A DNA stretch of 64,000 nt from Fervidobacterium nodosum Rt17-B1 (GCF_000017545.1 NC_009718.1:1488001-1552000), one strand, 5' to 3'. Counted from the stretch's first letter, positions 33,289 to 43,007 are shown. Made by a program: numbers and translations. Notes: generated by a model not told the origin, from the sequence alone.

Positions 33289-35835
33289 ATGGTCGAAGAC
33301 AGTCGGAAATTTAGACAACCTTATTCAACAAAAAGCCTGCTTCCATCGTGTTTCATCGGAGGAAACGATTTGTTTTTGAAAGAAATCAGCGAGACTATAT
33401 TAAAGGCTATTGAGATAGATATAATTGTTTCGTTTGTTCTCAAATCAGGTGTTGAGTTGTTGCTTGAACCGTTAAAGAAAGCAAGTTCAAATAGTGCAAA
33501 AGTGCGGGTGTTAACGAGTACTTATTTGAATATAACCGAACCTTCCGCACTTGTTCTCTTGAAAGATTCTCTTGGTGACAATTTAGATTTGCGGGTCTTT
33601 AAGTATGAAGATAAACATTTTCATCCGAAAGCGTATATTTTTGAGTTCACAAATGGCGATGGAGAGCTCTTCGTTGGGTCTTCAAATATTTCCAAGGATG
33701 CTCTGACTGGTGGTATAGAGTGGAATTATAGAATTTCAAAAAGCGCAAATCCTGAACATTTTGAGTATTTCAAGAAAGCTTTCTTTGACTTGTTTGAAAA
33801 TCACAGCGTCTTAGTCGATGATAAGTTCATCGAGCAATATGCTGAAAAGTGGGCAGCCAAAAAGTCTGACTCCGAGTATGAAGGTTTGAAAAATTTGGAA
33901 AAGGATATTTACGTTTTTGAGTCGGATGAATGTGAAACTAATTTGGAGGAAATGGAAGGTATTGAACAAAGTAAGTCTGAGCTGTCCAATTTACCCATCA
34001 TTCCTAACGAGGTTCAGCAGGAAGTTTTGAGGGAGTTGAATAATACAAGAGCAGAAGGATTCACAAAAGCGCTTGTCGTTTTGGCTACAGGGGTTGGGAA
34101 GACTTTCCTCGCAGCATTTGATTCTATGCAATTCAACAGAGTTTTTTTCATTGCACACAGAGAGGAGATACTAAAACAAGCGAAGAGCACGTTTGAGAAA
34201 GTACGCCCAACATCTCGCATGGGCTTTTTCACCTCTTCAGGGAAAGATACAGATGCTGATATCGTTTTTGCTTCTGTGTTCACAATTGGCAAAGAAGAAT
34301 ATCTGAACGATGATTACTTCCCGCCGGACTATTTTGACTACATAATAATTGACGAGTTCCACCATGCTGCGGCTGAGAGTTACAAAAAGCTCTTGAGTTA
34401 TTTCAATCCTAAGTTCTTGCTTGGCCTTACTGCAACACCTGAAAGAATGGATGGTAAGGATGTATTCGAAATATGCGACTACAACGTTGTGTATGATTTA
34501 AGGCTACCGGATGCCATTAATAGAGGATACTTAGTTCCTTTCCACTATTACGGAATCTATGATGAAACCGACTTTTCAAAGATTCCAATTATAGACGGTC
34601 ATTACAAAGAAGACGAGCTTGAAAAAGCATTAATGCTCCATAAAAGAGCTGATTTAGTGTTGCAAAAGTATGTAAAATATGGTAGAAAGCGGGCAATAGG
34701 TTTTTGCGTTTCTCGAAACCATGCCGAATACATGGCTGATTACTTTAACAAGAACGGTGTAAATGCATGTGCCGTTTACAGCGGTGAACAAGGTAGAAAT
34801 GCTCTTCCAAGATGGGAAGCTATAGAAAAACTCAAAAATAGAGAAATAGATGTGATTTTCACCGTAGACGTCTTCAATGAAGGTGTCGATATTCCTGAGA
34901 TAGAAATGGTCATGTTCCTAAGACCTACAGAATCTACTACCGTTTTCATCCAGCAACTTGGGAGAGGTTTGAGAAAAGCTAAAGGTAAGAAATACTTGAT
35001 AGTGCTCGATTTTATAGGCAACTATAAGAATGCTGTTCTTGTTCCGTTTATACTTACACAGAAAGAGTACGATATTAGCTTGCTGAGAAGAGAACTTGAT
35101 ACAAAAAAACTAAGCGAAGTACTGGAACTCCCCAAAGGTTGCGAAGTTGAATTTGAATTCAAAGTTGTTGACCTCATTAGGAAGATGGCAAAAGAATTGC
35201 AGCAGATAGAAGAAATCATCTTTAACGAGTATCTTAGAATAAAGGAATTCTTGGGTCACAAGCCTTTGAGGCACGAGTTCTATAAATATGTAGAAAAAGT
35301 TGTATATAACAACATACGTAGAAACTCGAAACTGAACATCCTGAGAGATTATATTGCGTTTCTTAACAACCACGGAGAGCTCGATGAAAATGAAAGAGCT
35401 ATTTGCAATACTATTGCTCATAGGTTTATAAACTTCATAGAGACTACTAATATGACAAAAAGTTATAAAATGCCAGTTTTACTTGCGTTTTATAACAATG
35501 GAAACCCGAAATTATGCGTAACTTCAGATGATATTTATATGAGCTTTAAGGAATTTTATTCCAATCCATCCAATGCTGTCGACTTAAAAATGCACAGCTC
35601 CACGAGAGATTTTGAAACATGGGGAAAAGATGAATGGGTGAAGCTTTCAAGAAAGACCCCTGAGCATTTTCTTGAGCAAACACACGGAGAATTCTTCAAG
35701 AGAAAAGGTGAGCTGTTTTGCCTGAATGAAGAACTTGCGAGGTTCTTTAATAATAAAGCATTTATAGAACACTTTAGAGATGCAATTGAGTACAGGACAA
35801 TAAGGTACTACAAGGAGAGGATAAAGCATGGATAG
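33289..35835 (+). CDS. PLD-nuclease / DEAD-box helicase fusion
   Basis: An 848-residue protein combining an N-terminal phospholipase-D-like nuclease domain (FHPKAYIFE with H-x-K near residue 112, then GSSNIS) with an SF2 helicase: ATGVGKT (about 265-271), DEFHH (about 353), TATPERMDG, and QQLGRGLRKAKGK (about 553). A C-terminal DUF3427-like region follows. Such PLD-helicase proteins occur in restriction and defence islands and may cut DNA during translocation. The ribosome site before the ATG is weak (AGAAGGG). It overlaps the methyltransferase gene by eight bases, and a divergent promoter region separates it from the helicase pair. Confidence 0.82.
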   Translation: MVEDSRKFRQPYSTKSLLPSCFIGGNDLFLKEISETILKAIEIDIIVSFVLKSGVELLLEPLKKASSNSAKVRVLTSTYLNITEPSALVLLKDSLGDNLDLRVFKYEDKHFHPKAYIFEFTNGDGELFVGSSNISKDALTGGIEWNYRISKSANPEHFEYFKKAFFDLFENHSVLVDDKFIEQYAEKWAAKKSDSEYEGLKNLEKDIYVFESDECETNLEEMEGIEQSKSELSNLPIIPNEVQQEVLRELNNTRAEGFTKALVVLATGVGKTFLAAFDSMQFNRVFFIAHREEILKQAKSTFEKVRPTSRMGFFTSSGKDTDADIVFASVFTIGKEEYLNDDYFPPDYFDYIIIDEFHHAAAESYKKLLSYFNPKFLLGLTATPERMDGKDVFEICDYNVVYDLRLPDAINRGYLVPFHYYGIYDETDFSKIPIIDGHYKEDELEKALMLHKRADLVLQKYVKYGRKRAIGFCVSRNHAEYMADYFNKNGVNACAVYSGEQGRNALPRWEAIEKLKNREIDVIFTVDVFNEGVDIPEIEMVMFLRPTESTTVFIQQLGRGLRKAKGKKYLIVLDFIGNYKNAVLVPFILTQKEYDISLLRRELDTKKLSEVLELPKGCEVEFEFKVVDLIRKMAKELQQIEEIIFNEYLRIKEFLGHKPLRHEFYKYVEKVVYNNIRRNSKLNILRDYIAFLNNHGELDENERAICNTIAHRFINFIETTNMTKSYKMPVLLAFYNNGNPKLCVTSDDIYMSFKEFYSNPSNAVDLKMHSSTRDFETWGKDEWVKLSRKTPEHFLEQTHGEFFKRKGELFCLNEELARFFNNKAFIEHFRDAIEYRTIRYYKERIKHG

Positions 35836-36418
35836 AACGCTGGATTATTACAATAAGAACGCGAAGAAGTTTTTCGAGGATACAATAAACGTCGATATGA
35901 GCTTTTTGTATCAGATGTTCTTAAAATACATCCCAGCCAGAGGGAAGATTCTTGATTTGGGTTCTGGTTCGGGAAGGGATACAAAATACTTTCTGGAACG
36001 AGGTTTTTCTGTTGTTGCTACTGACGCTTCGCCTGAGATGGTAAAGATATCGACCGAATACACAGGAATCCAAACACTTCACATGAGTTTTGATGAGCTG
36101 AACTTTGTTGAAGAATTTGATGGTGTCTGGGCTTGTGCATCGCTTTTGCATGTTAAGAGAAGCGAAATAGATGATATCCTATACAAGATACGCCGAGCAC
36201 TCAAGCCTAATGGAATACTCTATGCTTCTTTCAAATACGGTAACAAAGAAGAATACAGAGAAGATGGAAGGTATTTCAACTACTACGACGAAGATGCTTT
36301 TTCTGAATTGCTGAAAAATCATCCATACTTCAAGCTCTTAGAAACCGCAATCACAACAGATGTAAGAAAAGACAGGGCGAACGAAAAGTGGTTGAATGTG
36401 ATATTGAAAAGAGTATAA
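35828..36418 (+). CDS. Class I SAM-dependent methyltransferase
   Basis: A 196-residue methyltransferase of the COG2227/UbiE-like type. Motif I is DLGSGSGRD (about 39-47), motif II VVATDASPEMV, and motif IV WACASLLHV. It lacks the NPPY-type motif of DNA adenine methylases, so it is probably not a restriction modification enzyme; the substrate is unknown. Its ATG lies within the end of the PLD-helicase gene (eight-base overlap), so the two are translated together. A hairpin and then IS remnants follow. Confidence 0.82.
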   Translation: MDRTLDYYNKNAKKFFEDTINVDMSFLYQMFLKYIPARGKILDLGSGSGRDTKYFLERGFSVVATDASPEMVKISTEYTGIQTLHMSFDELNFVEEFDGVWACASLLHVKRSEIDDILYKIRRALKPNGILYASFKYGNKEEYREDGRYFNYYDEDAFSELLKNHPYFKLLETAITTDVRKDRANEKWLNVILKRV

Positions 36419-36540
36419 GTCAAGGCTCAAACATTTTAACTTGCCAATGAAAGTGGAAAAGACAAAATTATATTGTTAACCCCTCAAACCGCACGTCAGT
36501 GGTACCCCACCAAAGCTATGTTCTTTAATCTAATCTGACT

Positions 36541-36604
36541 CCTTTCTTAGCCAAAGAGAACACCCTCTTGTTGGTTATATTTTACCACATTCGAGGGTGT
36601 TTTC
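36541..36604 (-). mobile_element. Relic of an IS3-type element end, with hairpin
   Basis: Read on the minus strand, TATAACCAACAAG...TTTGGCTAAGAAAG matches the end and first codons of the IS3-family remnant at 40007-40045. An AACACCCTC/GAGGGTGTT stem (36559-36567 with 36593-36601) followed by TTT may serve as terminator for the methyltransferase transcript. The flanking stretch 36483-36516 resembles a decayed copy of the palindrome at 24313. Confidence 0.45.
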
Positions 36605-36817
36605 TGTGTATTATTAAGGTCCTGCACTGAATATCATCTGTTCCATGATGATTTGGAAAAAACAGTTGAAAATGTTATAATTATAAAAACTGATGTTCTT
36701 GTAACTGTTACGTAAATCTACCTGAAAGGACATGTACTTCAAGGTATTGGGCTGAACATTTCACTGGCTAAAGAGCTCTTTCACTTGGTAGAGCTTGTTC
36801 TGCTTGGTGGGGGTAAC

Positions 36818-38098
36818 ATGACAAAAGCCGAGAGAATTAGGCAAGCTATCCAACAAACTAAACAAAGACATAAAGAGCAAGTTCCAGTGGTCTATGAACT
36901 GAAAGTAAATCTCAACTCGCTATCTAAGGCAGATAGAAAGAATCTGATTGCCTTGTTCTCTGAAGCTAAGTGGTTGTACAATCACATTGTAGCTGATATT
37001 GACAATAGGCTCAAATATGAATCATATAAACTGTCAGAAGTTGAAGTCAAAGTAGGGGATAAGTTTGAAACAAGACCAATCATTAATCTATCTTCTCAAA
37101 TGAAACAGTCCATAGTAGAAAGAATTCAGAGGAACTTGTACGCATTACACAGCTCGAAAGAGAAAGGTAATAAAGTAGGTGCTCTGAAGTTTAAAAGAGA
37201 AGTAAACAGCATACCACTTAAACAATACGGGAAGACTTTTAAATTTACGAACGAGCAGAAAACGAAAGTTAAATTACAAGGGTTCAACAAACCAATTCGT
37301 GTACTCGGAGGTCACCAGATACCAGAGGATGCCGAAATTGCAAAAGCAGAGCTTGTGAGAAAAGCAAGTGGGATATACCTGCATGTGACATGCTACATTG
37401 GCAAAGAAGATTTCCTAAAGGTTTGGCAAAACAGAGTTAATCGCAAGCAAATAGTCAAACGACGGGAGTGGAAAACATTTAATCAAGCAGCAGCAATAGA
37501 TTTCAAACCAACGGGAGTAGTTCTTTCCAATGGATTGAAAATAGAATGGAAGATAGAAGAAACACCAAGACTGAAAAGGTTGCAGCGGACATTATCATGC
37601 AAGAAGAAGGGTTCAAGAAATAGGCAAAAAGTCAAACAAAAGGTTAGGAAAGAATATGAACATATAGTAAACGTAAGGCAGGATGTAGTTAATAAAGTAA
37701 TCTCATTGCTATACAGGTACGATACACTAATCTACCAAGACGATAACATCCAGGCATGGCACAAGGGGAGTTTTGGCAAATCAATACAAACGAGTGCAGT
37801 AGGGATGATAAAGCGAGGACTGAGGGACAGCCTTCGAGTCTCTACTGTACTCATAGATAGATTCCAACCTACCACGAAGACTTGCAGCCGGTGTGGCAAC
37901 GTACAGAGCTTAGAACTCTCTGACAGAGTATACAAATGTCCTGCTTGTGGCAGTGAACTGGATCGTGACTTAAACGCAACCTATAATATGCTGAAGTTCG
38001 TAGGGCTGGACCGGTCCGAAGTAAAGCCTGTGGAGCACGAGACCGCTGTCAAGATTTTTGGGGCCAACCCAAAGGTCTTGATAAGTTTCGTGCAATGA
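36818..38098 (+). CDS. tnpB: TnpB (IS605-type RNA-guided nuclease-like protein)
   Basis: A 426-residue TnpB of IS200/IS605 elements, with no TnpA nearby. The RuvC-like core shows AAIDFKPTG (first Asp) and DRDLNATYNML (third Asp), with a zinc ribbon CSRCG...CPACG between. At the second site, where most TnpB have Glu in an EDL-like motif, the sequence is IYQDDNIQAW. Related TnpB groups carry QDE here, so activity is possible but uncertain. ATG 36818 is chosen for its GGTGGGGG site. TnpB cuts DNA guided by an omega RNA from its own 3' end. Confidence 0.82.
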   Translation: MTKAERIRQAIQQTKQRHKEQVPVVYELKVNLNSLSKADRKNLIALFSEAKWLYNHIVADIDNRLKYESYKLSEVEVKVGDKFETRPIINLSSQMKQSIVERIQRNLYALHSSKEKGNKVGALKFKREVNSIPLKQYGKTFKFTNEQKTKVKLQGFNKPIRVLGGHQIPEDAEIAKAELVRKASGIYLHVTCYIGKEDFLKVWQNRVNRKQIVKRREWKTFNQAAAIDFKPTGVVLSNGLKIEWKIEETPRLKRLQRTLSCKKKGSRNRQKVKQKVRKEYEHIVNVRQDVVNKVISLLYRYDTLIYQDDNIQAWHKGSFGKSIQTSAVGMIKRGLRDSLRVSTVLIDRFQPTTKTCSRCGNVQSLELSDRVYKCPACGSELDRDLNATYNMLKFVGLDRSEVKPVEHETAVKIFGANPKVLISFVQ

Positions 38099-38141
38099 AG
38101 CAGGAAGCCAATCCCTTAAAAGGGGTAGGAGGAGGTCAAGA
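37950..38141 (+). ncRNA. Probable omega RNA / right end of the IS605-type element
   Basis: The 3' end of tnpB and the following 43 bases are GC-richer than the surroundings and hold AATCCCTT and AAGGGG arms before GGAGGAGGTCA, a pattern typical of TnpB right ends that encode the scaffold of the guide RNA. The boundary near 38141 is estimated. The left end was not found. Confidence 0.4.
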
Positions 38142-38530
38142 TAATATTTCAAAGTGATAGAAATGATGTCCACTATGAACCCACTTTTGAAAGCTTGAAA
38201 GGTGAAAAATCGTATTCCTGACTAACTCTTCACATCACATGGCTTCGGTTCTTTACCGGAGCCATTTGTTTTAATTTCTTCTGATGCTACTTCCCGTTGT
38301 AGAATTTTATATACTTTTCTATCGACCTCCTACATAAAATTATGGTATAAATATTCTAGTTAAAAGATAGGTAAGGACAGAACAACTTCTCTCATTTTGG
38401 CTTTCAAGTAATTTGTAGAATCTGTTGACTGTTCAATCATAGTAAGTTAGTTGGGTTTGCAACCCTTGTCATACTGGAGATTTTGTTCAGCAGGCACTTG
38501 CCTTTTATTCCAATCAAAGGAGGTCATGCC
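38142..38530 (+). other. Non-coding stretch with palindrome copy 2
   Basis: No gene is seen in these 389 bases. At 38239-38265 an ATGGCTTCGG/CCGGAGCCAT hairpin preceded by TTCACATC matches the element at 24313 in stem and flank. The remainder, up to the IS110 start, may hold the left part of that element. Confidence 0.4.
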
Positions 38531-39352
38531 ATGGATAGTAAAGTTTTTTCTGTTTTCGTAGGTATTGATGTTTCCAATGGTAACTTTAATGCCTGCGTAA
38601 TTCACAATCCCAATTCCATCATCTTTGAGAAAGATTTTGAGATATCTAACCAAGGTTTTTCCTCATTTGCTGAAAGTCTTTCTTCTTTTCCCAAAGACTC
38701 CATCGTTTTAACATTAGAATCTACTGCGTGCAACCAAGTCAATTTGCTTTCGTTCCTTGTTAAAGATTTCTCTTGCGTTGCCTTTAAACCTTTGAATGTT
38801 AAAGATTCTCCTTGTGATTCTTTTAGAAAGACCGAGAACGAGAAATCCCATGCTTACTCTATTGCTTGTACTTTGTTTTATTTTCAAGAACAACTTTCTT
38901 CTTCCTCATTCCTTGATACTGAGTTTCGTGATGTTGTTATAGAACGTGAGAGAGTTATCCAAGAGATTTCAGAATCCAAGAGTGAGATCAAACAACTTCT
39001 TATTGTCCTTTTCCCTGAACTCGAAAGGTTTACTAATATCTACAGTGATTCTACTTTAGAATTTCTTCTCTCTTTTCCTTCTGCTAAAGCAATACAGAAA
39101 ACTTCTCTCGAAGCCTTAAAAGCTTATTATTCAGAAGCTATCGGCAGGGAACCAAATATTTCTCCAGTCTTTCTAAAAGAACTCGCAGATAACTCTATTG
39201 CTCAGTACTGGCCCTTGAACGAGAAGTTACTCATCCACGAAATTGAAAGACTCAGATTATACCAACAACAACTTAAAGAATACGAAGGGATACTTACCCA
39301 ATTTTGCGAGTGTTATTCAATTGATGTGAGCAATTTAAATAATAATGGCTGA
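38531..39352 (+). pseudogene. IS110-family transposase, truncated
   Basis: A 273-residue N-terminal part of an IS110 (DEDD) transposase: VGIDVSNGNF holds the first Asp and LTLESTACN the Glu. The position of the usual K-T-D-x-x-D-A motif reads KTENEKSHAYS, so the later acidic residues look altered. The C-terminal Transposase_20 domain with its catalytic Ser is missing. The frame ends soon after 39300, replaced by unrelated sequence. AGGAGG precedes ATG 38531. Full-length relatives are near 400 residues. Confidence 0.8.
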
Positions 39353-39461
39353 AAAAGTTTTCAGGTTAGTCCATACCAGTTTGTTATCTTGAATTATCAT
39401 CAAATACAGCTTCGCTTTGCTGTTCTTCTTTTGTCGCTTTTTTTTGTGTAATTTTTATTCC

Positions 39462-40017
39462 TTATCCGTGCACATAGTCCATATCTTTCATTATTCTGTA
39501 TACCTTTTTATGGTTTATCATCATCCCTTCGTTTCTTAGCTCCATTGTTATTCTTCTGTATCCGTATGTTCTATTGTGCTTGAAGTATATCTCCTTTATC
39601 CTTTCTTTTAGTTCCTTATCTTTGTCTTTCTTATTTATCGCTCGGTAATATGCATTTATTGATATGTTTGCTATTTCACACAACAACTTGATGCTGAATT
39701 CTGTGCTTAGTTGATTGTTTCTGCCTTTGCTCTTTTATCTTTTTCTTTAACCTGTCTTTCCATGATTAATTTCAAATACGCTTCCTCTGCTTTTGACATT
39801 TCCAGCTGTTTTTCATGTGCTTGTTTCTTTGGTCTTCCTCTTTTCATTTCCACGTTTCCATGGGTAAGGTAGTTCTTTATCCACATTATTACTCTACCTT
39901 CGTCGATGCCTAAGATGCAATCTTGTTCTTTTGAAGATGCTTTTCCAAATAGAGTCTGATAACTTCTTGTTTCAGTCCAGAAGGATATTTCGTGAATTTC
40001 TGAGCTTTCTTAGCCAA
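39462..40017 (-). pseudogene. IS3-family transposase remnant (OrfA frameshifted, OrfB truncated)
   Basis: On the minus strand, OrfA starts with TTG at 40017 (AKKAQKFTKYPSGLKQEVIRL...) and shifts frame in the middle. It continues as LGIDEGRVIMWIKNYLTHG and KRGRPKKQ to a stop at 39707. OrfB follows (FSIKLLCEIANISINAYYRA, then TYGYRRITMELRNEG) but stops at 39462 after about 80 residues, before the DDE core. The element is dead. Confidence 0.8.
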
Positions 40018-40142
40018 ATAAAACCCCCCCTTGTTGGTTATGATTTTGTTAACCAAAGGTATTGATAAATTTCAAAAATCATATTATCTTCTTAAAGAGG
40101 GGACACCCCCCAACCAACTCTCGACAAAGGAGGTATCCCGAT

Positions 40143-41093
40143 ATGAACAACTCAACGCTCTCTTGTCCAAAATGCGGTTCCACCAGCTTATACAAAAACG
40201 GTCATGACAAATACGGTAACCAACAATTCCTTTGCAAACTCTGCCATCATTCTTTCAAACTCTCCCATTCTCAAAAACGCAAAAACTTCCCTTTCCCTTA
40301 TCCCAAATGCACTTCTTGTGGTAAATCTATGCAAATTTACAAAGTCCGTCGCTCTTTCGTTGTCTTCCGTTGTAGAGCTTGTCGTACCAAAGATAGAGTA
40401 CCTTTTAACCTCCCCGAACCAGTCACCCTTATTCCTGAGAAATTTAAATATTTCCGCTTCCCTATCTTTTTCGTCTTAAAGGCTTTTGTTTTGTATATGA
40501 AACACAATATGTCTTATCGCTCTCTTGCTCATTCTCTTAATATCAAAGTATCTCATGTCACCATATACAAATGGGTTATTAAATTGTGTACTTTATTCTC
40601 TGTACTTTTTCCAACATTTACCATCGAAAATGTTTTCTCAGTTCATGCTGATGAAACTGTTCTTGTGTTCAAAGAACAAAAGTACTATGTTTGGCTATTA
40701 GTTGATCACGAAACTAACTTAATTCTTTGTTGGCATGTCTCAAAGTATCGTGATATGGGACAAGTCAAAGTATTGCTCGAGAAGTTCTTTGGTAATTCAA
40801 AACCTAGAAACATTGAACTTATTACTGATGGACTTGGTGCATATGAAAGTGCAGTAAAGCTGTTGTTCAGAAATATCAATCACGTAGTGGTACCGCTCGG
40901 TAAAAACAATCAATGTGAATCTAAGTTTTCATTGTTGAAAGACTTTTTCCGACTCAAGCGAGGGCTGAAGAATACGAAGAACTTAGCGAAATATATTCAA
41001 GGATTTTGTGTAGTGAAGAATCTTTGGAAAACGCACAATGGCAATATCAATCGCATTCTTTCACAATTACACTCTTTCATCACTACAAGTTAA
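40143..41093 (+). CDS. DDE transposase, IS6/IS240-like with zinc ribbons
   Basis: A 316-residue transposase. The N terminus has two zinc ribbons (CPKCG...CKLCH; CTSCG...CRACR) and a helix-turn-helix (SYRSLAHSLNIKVSHVTIYKW). The catalytic core is complete: Asp in SVHADETVLVF, Asp in ELITDGLGAYE, and Glu in NNQCESKFSLLKDFFR. The frame is open from 40062, but ATG 40143 follows GGAGG at good spacing. It appears intact, unlike the neighbouring elements. Terminal inverted repeats were not found with certainty; GTTAAC occurs near both candidate ends. Confidence 0.78.
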   Translation: MNNSTLSCPKCGSTSLYKNGHDKYGNQQFLCKLCHHSFKLSHSQKRKNFPFPYPKCTSCGKSMQIYKVRRSFVVFRCRACRTKDRVPFNLPEPVTLIPEKFKYFRFPIFFVLKAFVLYMKHNMSYRSLAHSLNIKVSHVTIYKWVIKLCTLFSVLFPTFTIENVFSVHADETVLVFKEQKYYVWLLVDHETNLILCWHVSKYRDMGQVKVLLEKFFGNSKPRNIELITDGLGAYESAVKLLFRNINHVVVPLGKNNQCESKFSLLKDFFRLKRGLKNTKNLAKYIQGFCVVKNLWKTHNGNINRILSQLHSFITTS

Positions 41094-41186
41094 CACTATC
41101 GTTTTCACTCTTTTTTGGTTTTTTCTTGTTAATATTTTACATCTAAGGTAAATAAGTGTCAATTAGAGTAAAGTATGTAAAAAAGA

Positions 41187-41213
41187 CAAAGAGCGGAATA
41201 TAACCGCTCTTTG
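41187..41213 (-). terminator. Terminator of the TPR gene
   Basis: Ten-base stem CAAAGAGCGG/CCGCTCTTTG with a seven-base loop. On the minus strand it is followed by TCTTTTTT. Confidence 0.85.
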
Positions 41214-41252
41214 TTTGGATGTTTTATATCAATATTTTTTCAATGAATTATT

Positions 41253-42854
41253 TTATGCTTTTCTTATTTTATCCATTATTTCAACGAAAAATCCGACAGT
41301 TTTTCTGAGCATTTCGTTTTTTATGTTCTTAATCTCTTCTTTTGTTGGAAAGTATCCAATGGCTTTTACGAGGTTGAGTGTGAATTCAGCGTAATTTGTG
41401 ATTTCTGCATCGAAGAAGTTATCCAACGGTTGATTGAGTAGTTGAAGCAATTGCTTAGAAAAGTCGAAGTGTAGTTCATCAATTTCCGGATGGATGTCTT
41501 CTATAAAATGGTCAACGTTGCTTTCGTTAGAGAGTATGTATTGGTAAAGTCTTAGAATGGTAGTTGTACAAGCTAATGGAAGTCCTGTACCTATTGTCGC
41601 AATTGTTAATATCGTTGCGTTCTTTTCCATTATAATTGGGTCTGTACCCGCTATGTACATTCCTGAGAGTATGTACGGGAAGTTTTCAAAGTTTGGGTTG
41701 TGATTATCGAATGGTTGAATGTTTATTTTTGTAATTTCAGCGAATTTGTCTATCAATATATTTCCATCATCGTCCGTTGATTCTATGATTATTTCCAATT
41801 CTTTTTCAAATGGGAATTTCACTTTTTCTAAGACACTTTCCGCCTTTTTCATTTCGTTGATGTATTCACTTTCAAAGTCTTTCTTGCCAACGTAAAATTG
41901 TATCCTTTCAAAATTTTCTGGGAAGTGTTCTTCTATTTTTTTGAATGTTTCGTATGCTTCTTCGTAAAGTCCAAGTCTTCTTTGGAGTATGCCAAGTTCG
42001 TTTAAGACTTCTGGTGTCTGGACTTCTTTTGATAAATCCAATAATATTTTGTAAGCTTCCATATGTTTGCCCAATTTTGTAAGTGTATAAGCGAGATTGT
42101 AGGTAATCTCAGCTTTTTTACCGGTGCTAAGTCCCAATTTGAATATTTCTTCGGCTTTTTCGTATTGTTGCCTAAGGTTGTATAAAACACCTAATCTGAG
42201 GTATGCCTCTGGCATGGGTTCGATTTCGAGCCCTTCTTTTGTTGCATACTGGTGCAGTTTGTCGCGTGCGATTATGGATTTGTAAAACATCTCCGCATCG
42301 TCAAGTTGACCGAGCTCCATGTAAGTATCGCCTATTTTCAATAGAGGCAATAAGAAGTTTGGGTCTTTTTCGTAAGCTTTTCTGTACGCTTCTATTGCAT
42401 CTTCGTAATCTTTTTCTGCGAATAGTACGTTACCTAGTTCATAGTAAGCTAAGGCAAAGTCTGGGTTAAGTGTTAAAGCTTGTTTGAATTCGATTTCAGC
42501 GAATTCATAGTTCCCCATTTTTGCTTGGAGTAATGCGTTGTAGAAATGGTAACGATAGTCGTAATGGAGTTCTTTTACTTTTTTTAGTATTTCTTCAGCT
42601 TCTGCGTAATTTTTTTCGTTTAGCAAAACTTTGAATTTTTCATAGTAAAAATATACAAGGTAAGATAACCAATAGTCACTTTTCTCAACCTTGTACTGTT
42701 CTTCTAAGCCTCTGAGTATAACATCGAGTGGAATGTTATCTTGGTCAGTTATTAATGGCAAATCTTCCGCTAAAACTGGTAATTTAACAGGTAAGTTCAA
42801 TCGTTTTGCCACATCAACTTTGATTGGTAAATAAACAAGTACTTTTATAGCCAA
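41253..42854 (-). CDS. TPR-repeat protein
   Basis: A 533-residue cytoplasmic protein with no signal peptide. Residues about 65-330 are a run of tetratricopeptide repeats (for example NYEFAEIEFKQALTLNPDFALAYYELG and DYEDAIEAYRKAYEKDPNF). The C-terminal 180 residues are a separate alpha/beta domain without recognised motifs. TPR arrays mediate protein-protein contact; the partner is unknown. It stands alone between a terminator and the divergent MFS gene, and marks the return from IS debris to core chromosome. Confidence 0.88.
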   Translation of the reverse strand: MAIKVLVYLPIKVDVAKRLNLPVKLPVLAEDLPLITDQDNIPLDVILRGLEEQYKVEKSDYWLSYLVYFYYEKFKVLLNEKNYAEAEEILKKVKELHYDYRYHFYNALLQAKMGNYEFAEIEFKQALTLNPDFALAYYELGNVLFAEKDYEDAIEAYRKAYEKDPNFLLPLLKIGDTYMELGQLDDAEMFYKSIIARDKLHQYATKEGLEIEPMPEAYLRLGVLYNLRQQYEKAEEIFKLGLSTGKKAEITYNLAYTLTKLGKHMEAYKILLDLSKEVQTPEVLNELGILQRRLGLYEEAYETFKKIEEHFPENFERIQFYVGKKDFESEYINEMKKAESVLEKVKFPFEKELEIIIESTDDDGNILIDKFAEITKINIQPFDNHNPNFENFPYILSGMYIAGTDPIIMEKNATILTIATIGTGLPLACTTTILRLYQYILSNESNVDHFIEDIHPEIDELHFDFSKQLLQLLNQPLDNFFDAEITNYAEFTLNLVKAIGYFPTKEEIKNIKNEMLRKTVGFFVEIMDKIRKA

Positions 42855-42956
42855 TCACCTCCGATGGTTTTTCTTTCTTGTTGTAACATCAAATAATTAT
42901 ACACCAATTTTGTCTGATTTTCGATTGTATTTGTACTTTTATTTTTTTGTCATCAA

Positions 42957-42985
42957 TAGACAATAAGTGTAATGTATGGTAAAAT
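42957..42985 (+). promoter_or_regulatory. Promoter of the MFS transporter gene
   Basis: TAGACA (42957-42962) and TAAAAT (42980-42985) are 17 bases apart, 22 bases before the GTG start at 43008. Confidence 0.65.
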
Positions 42986-43007
42986 ACAAAATTGGGAGGT
43001 GGTAAAT

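Noticed and set aside
33115-33318. 67-residue minus-strand frame between the divergent defence genes
   Set aside because: No ribosome site, overlaps the PLD-helicase start, and composition is that of intergenic AT-rich DNA.
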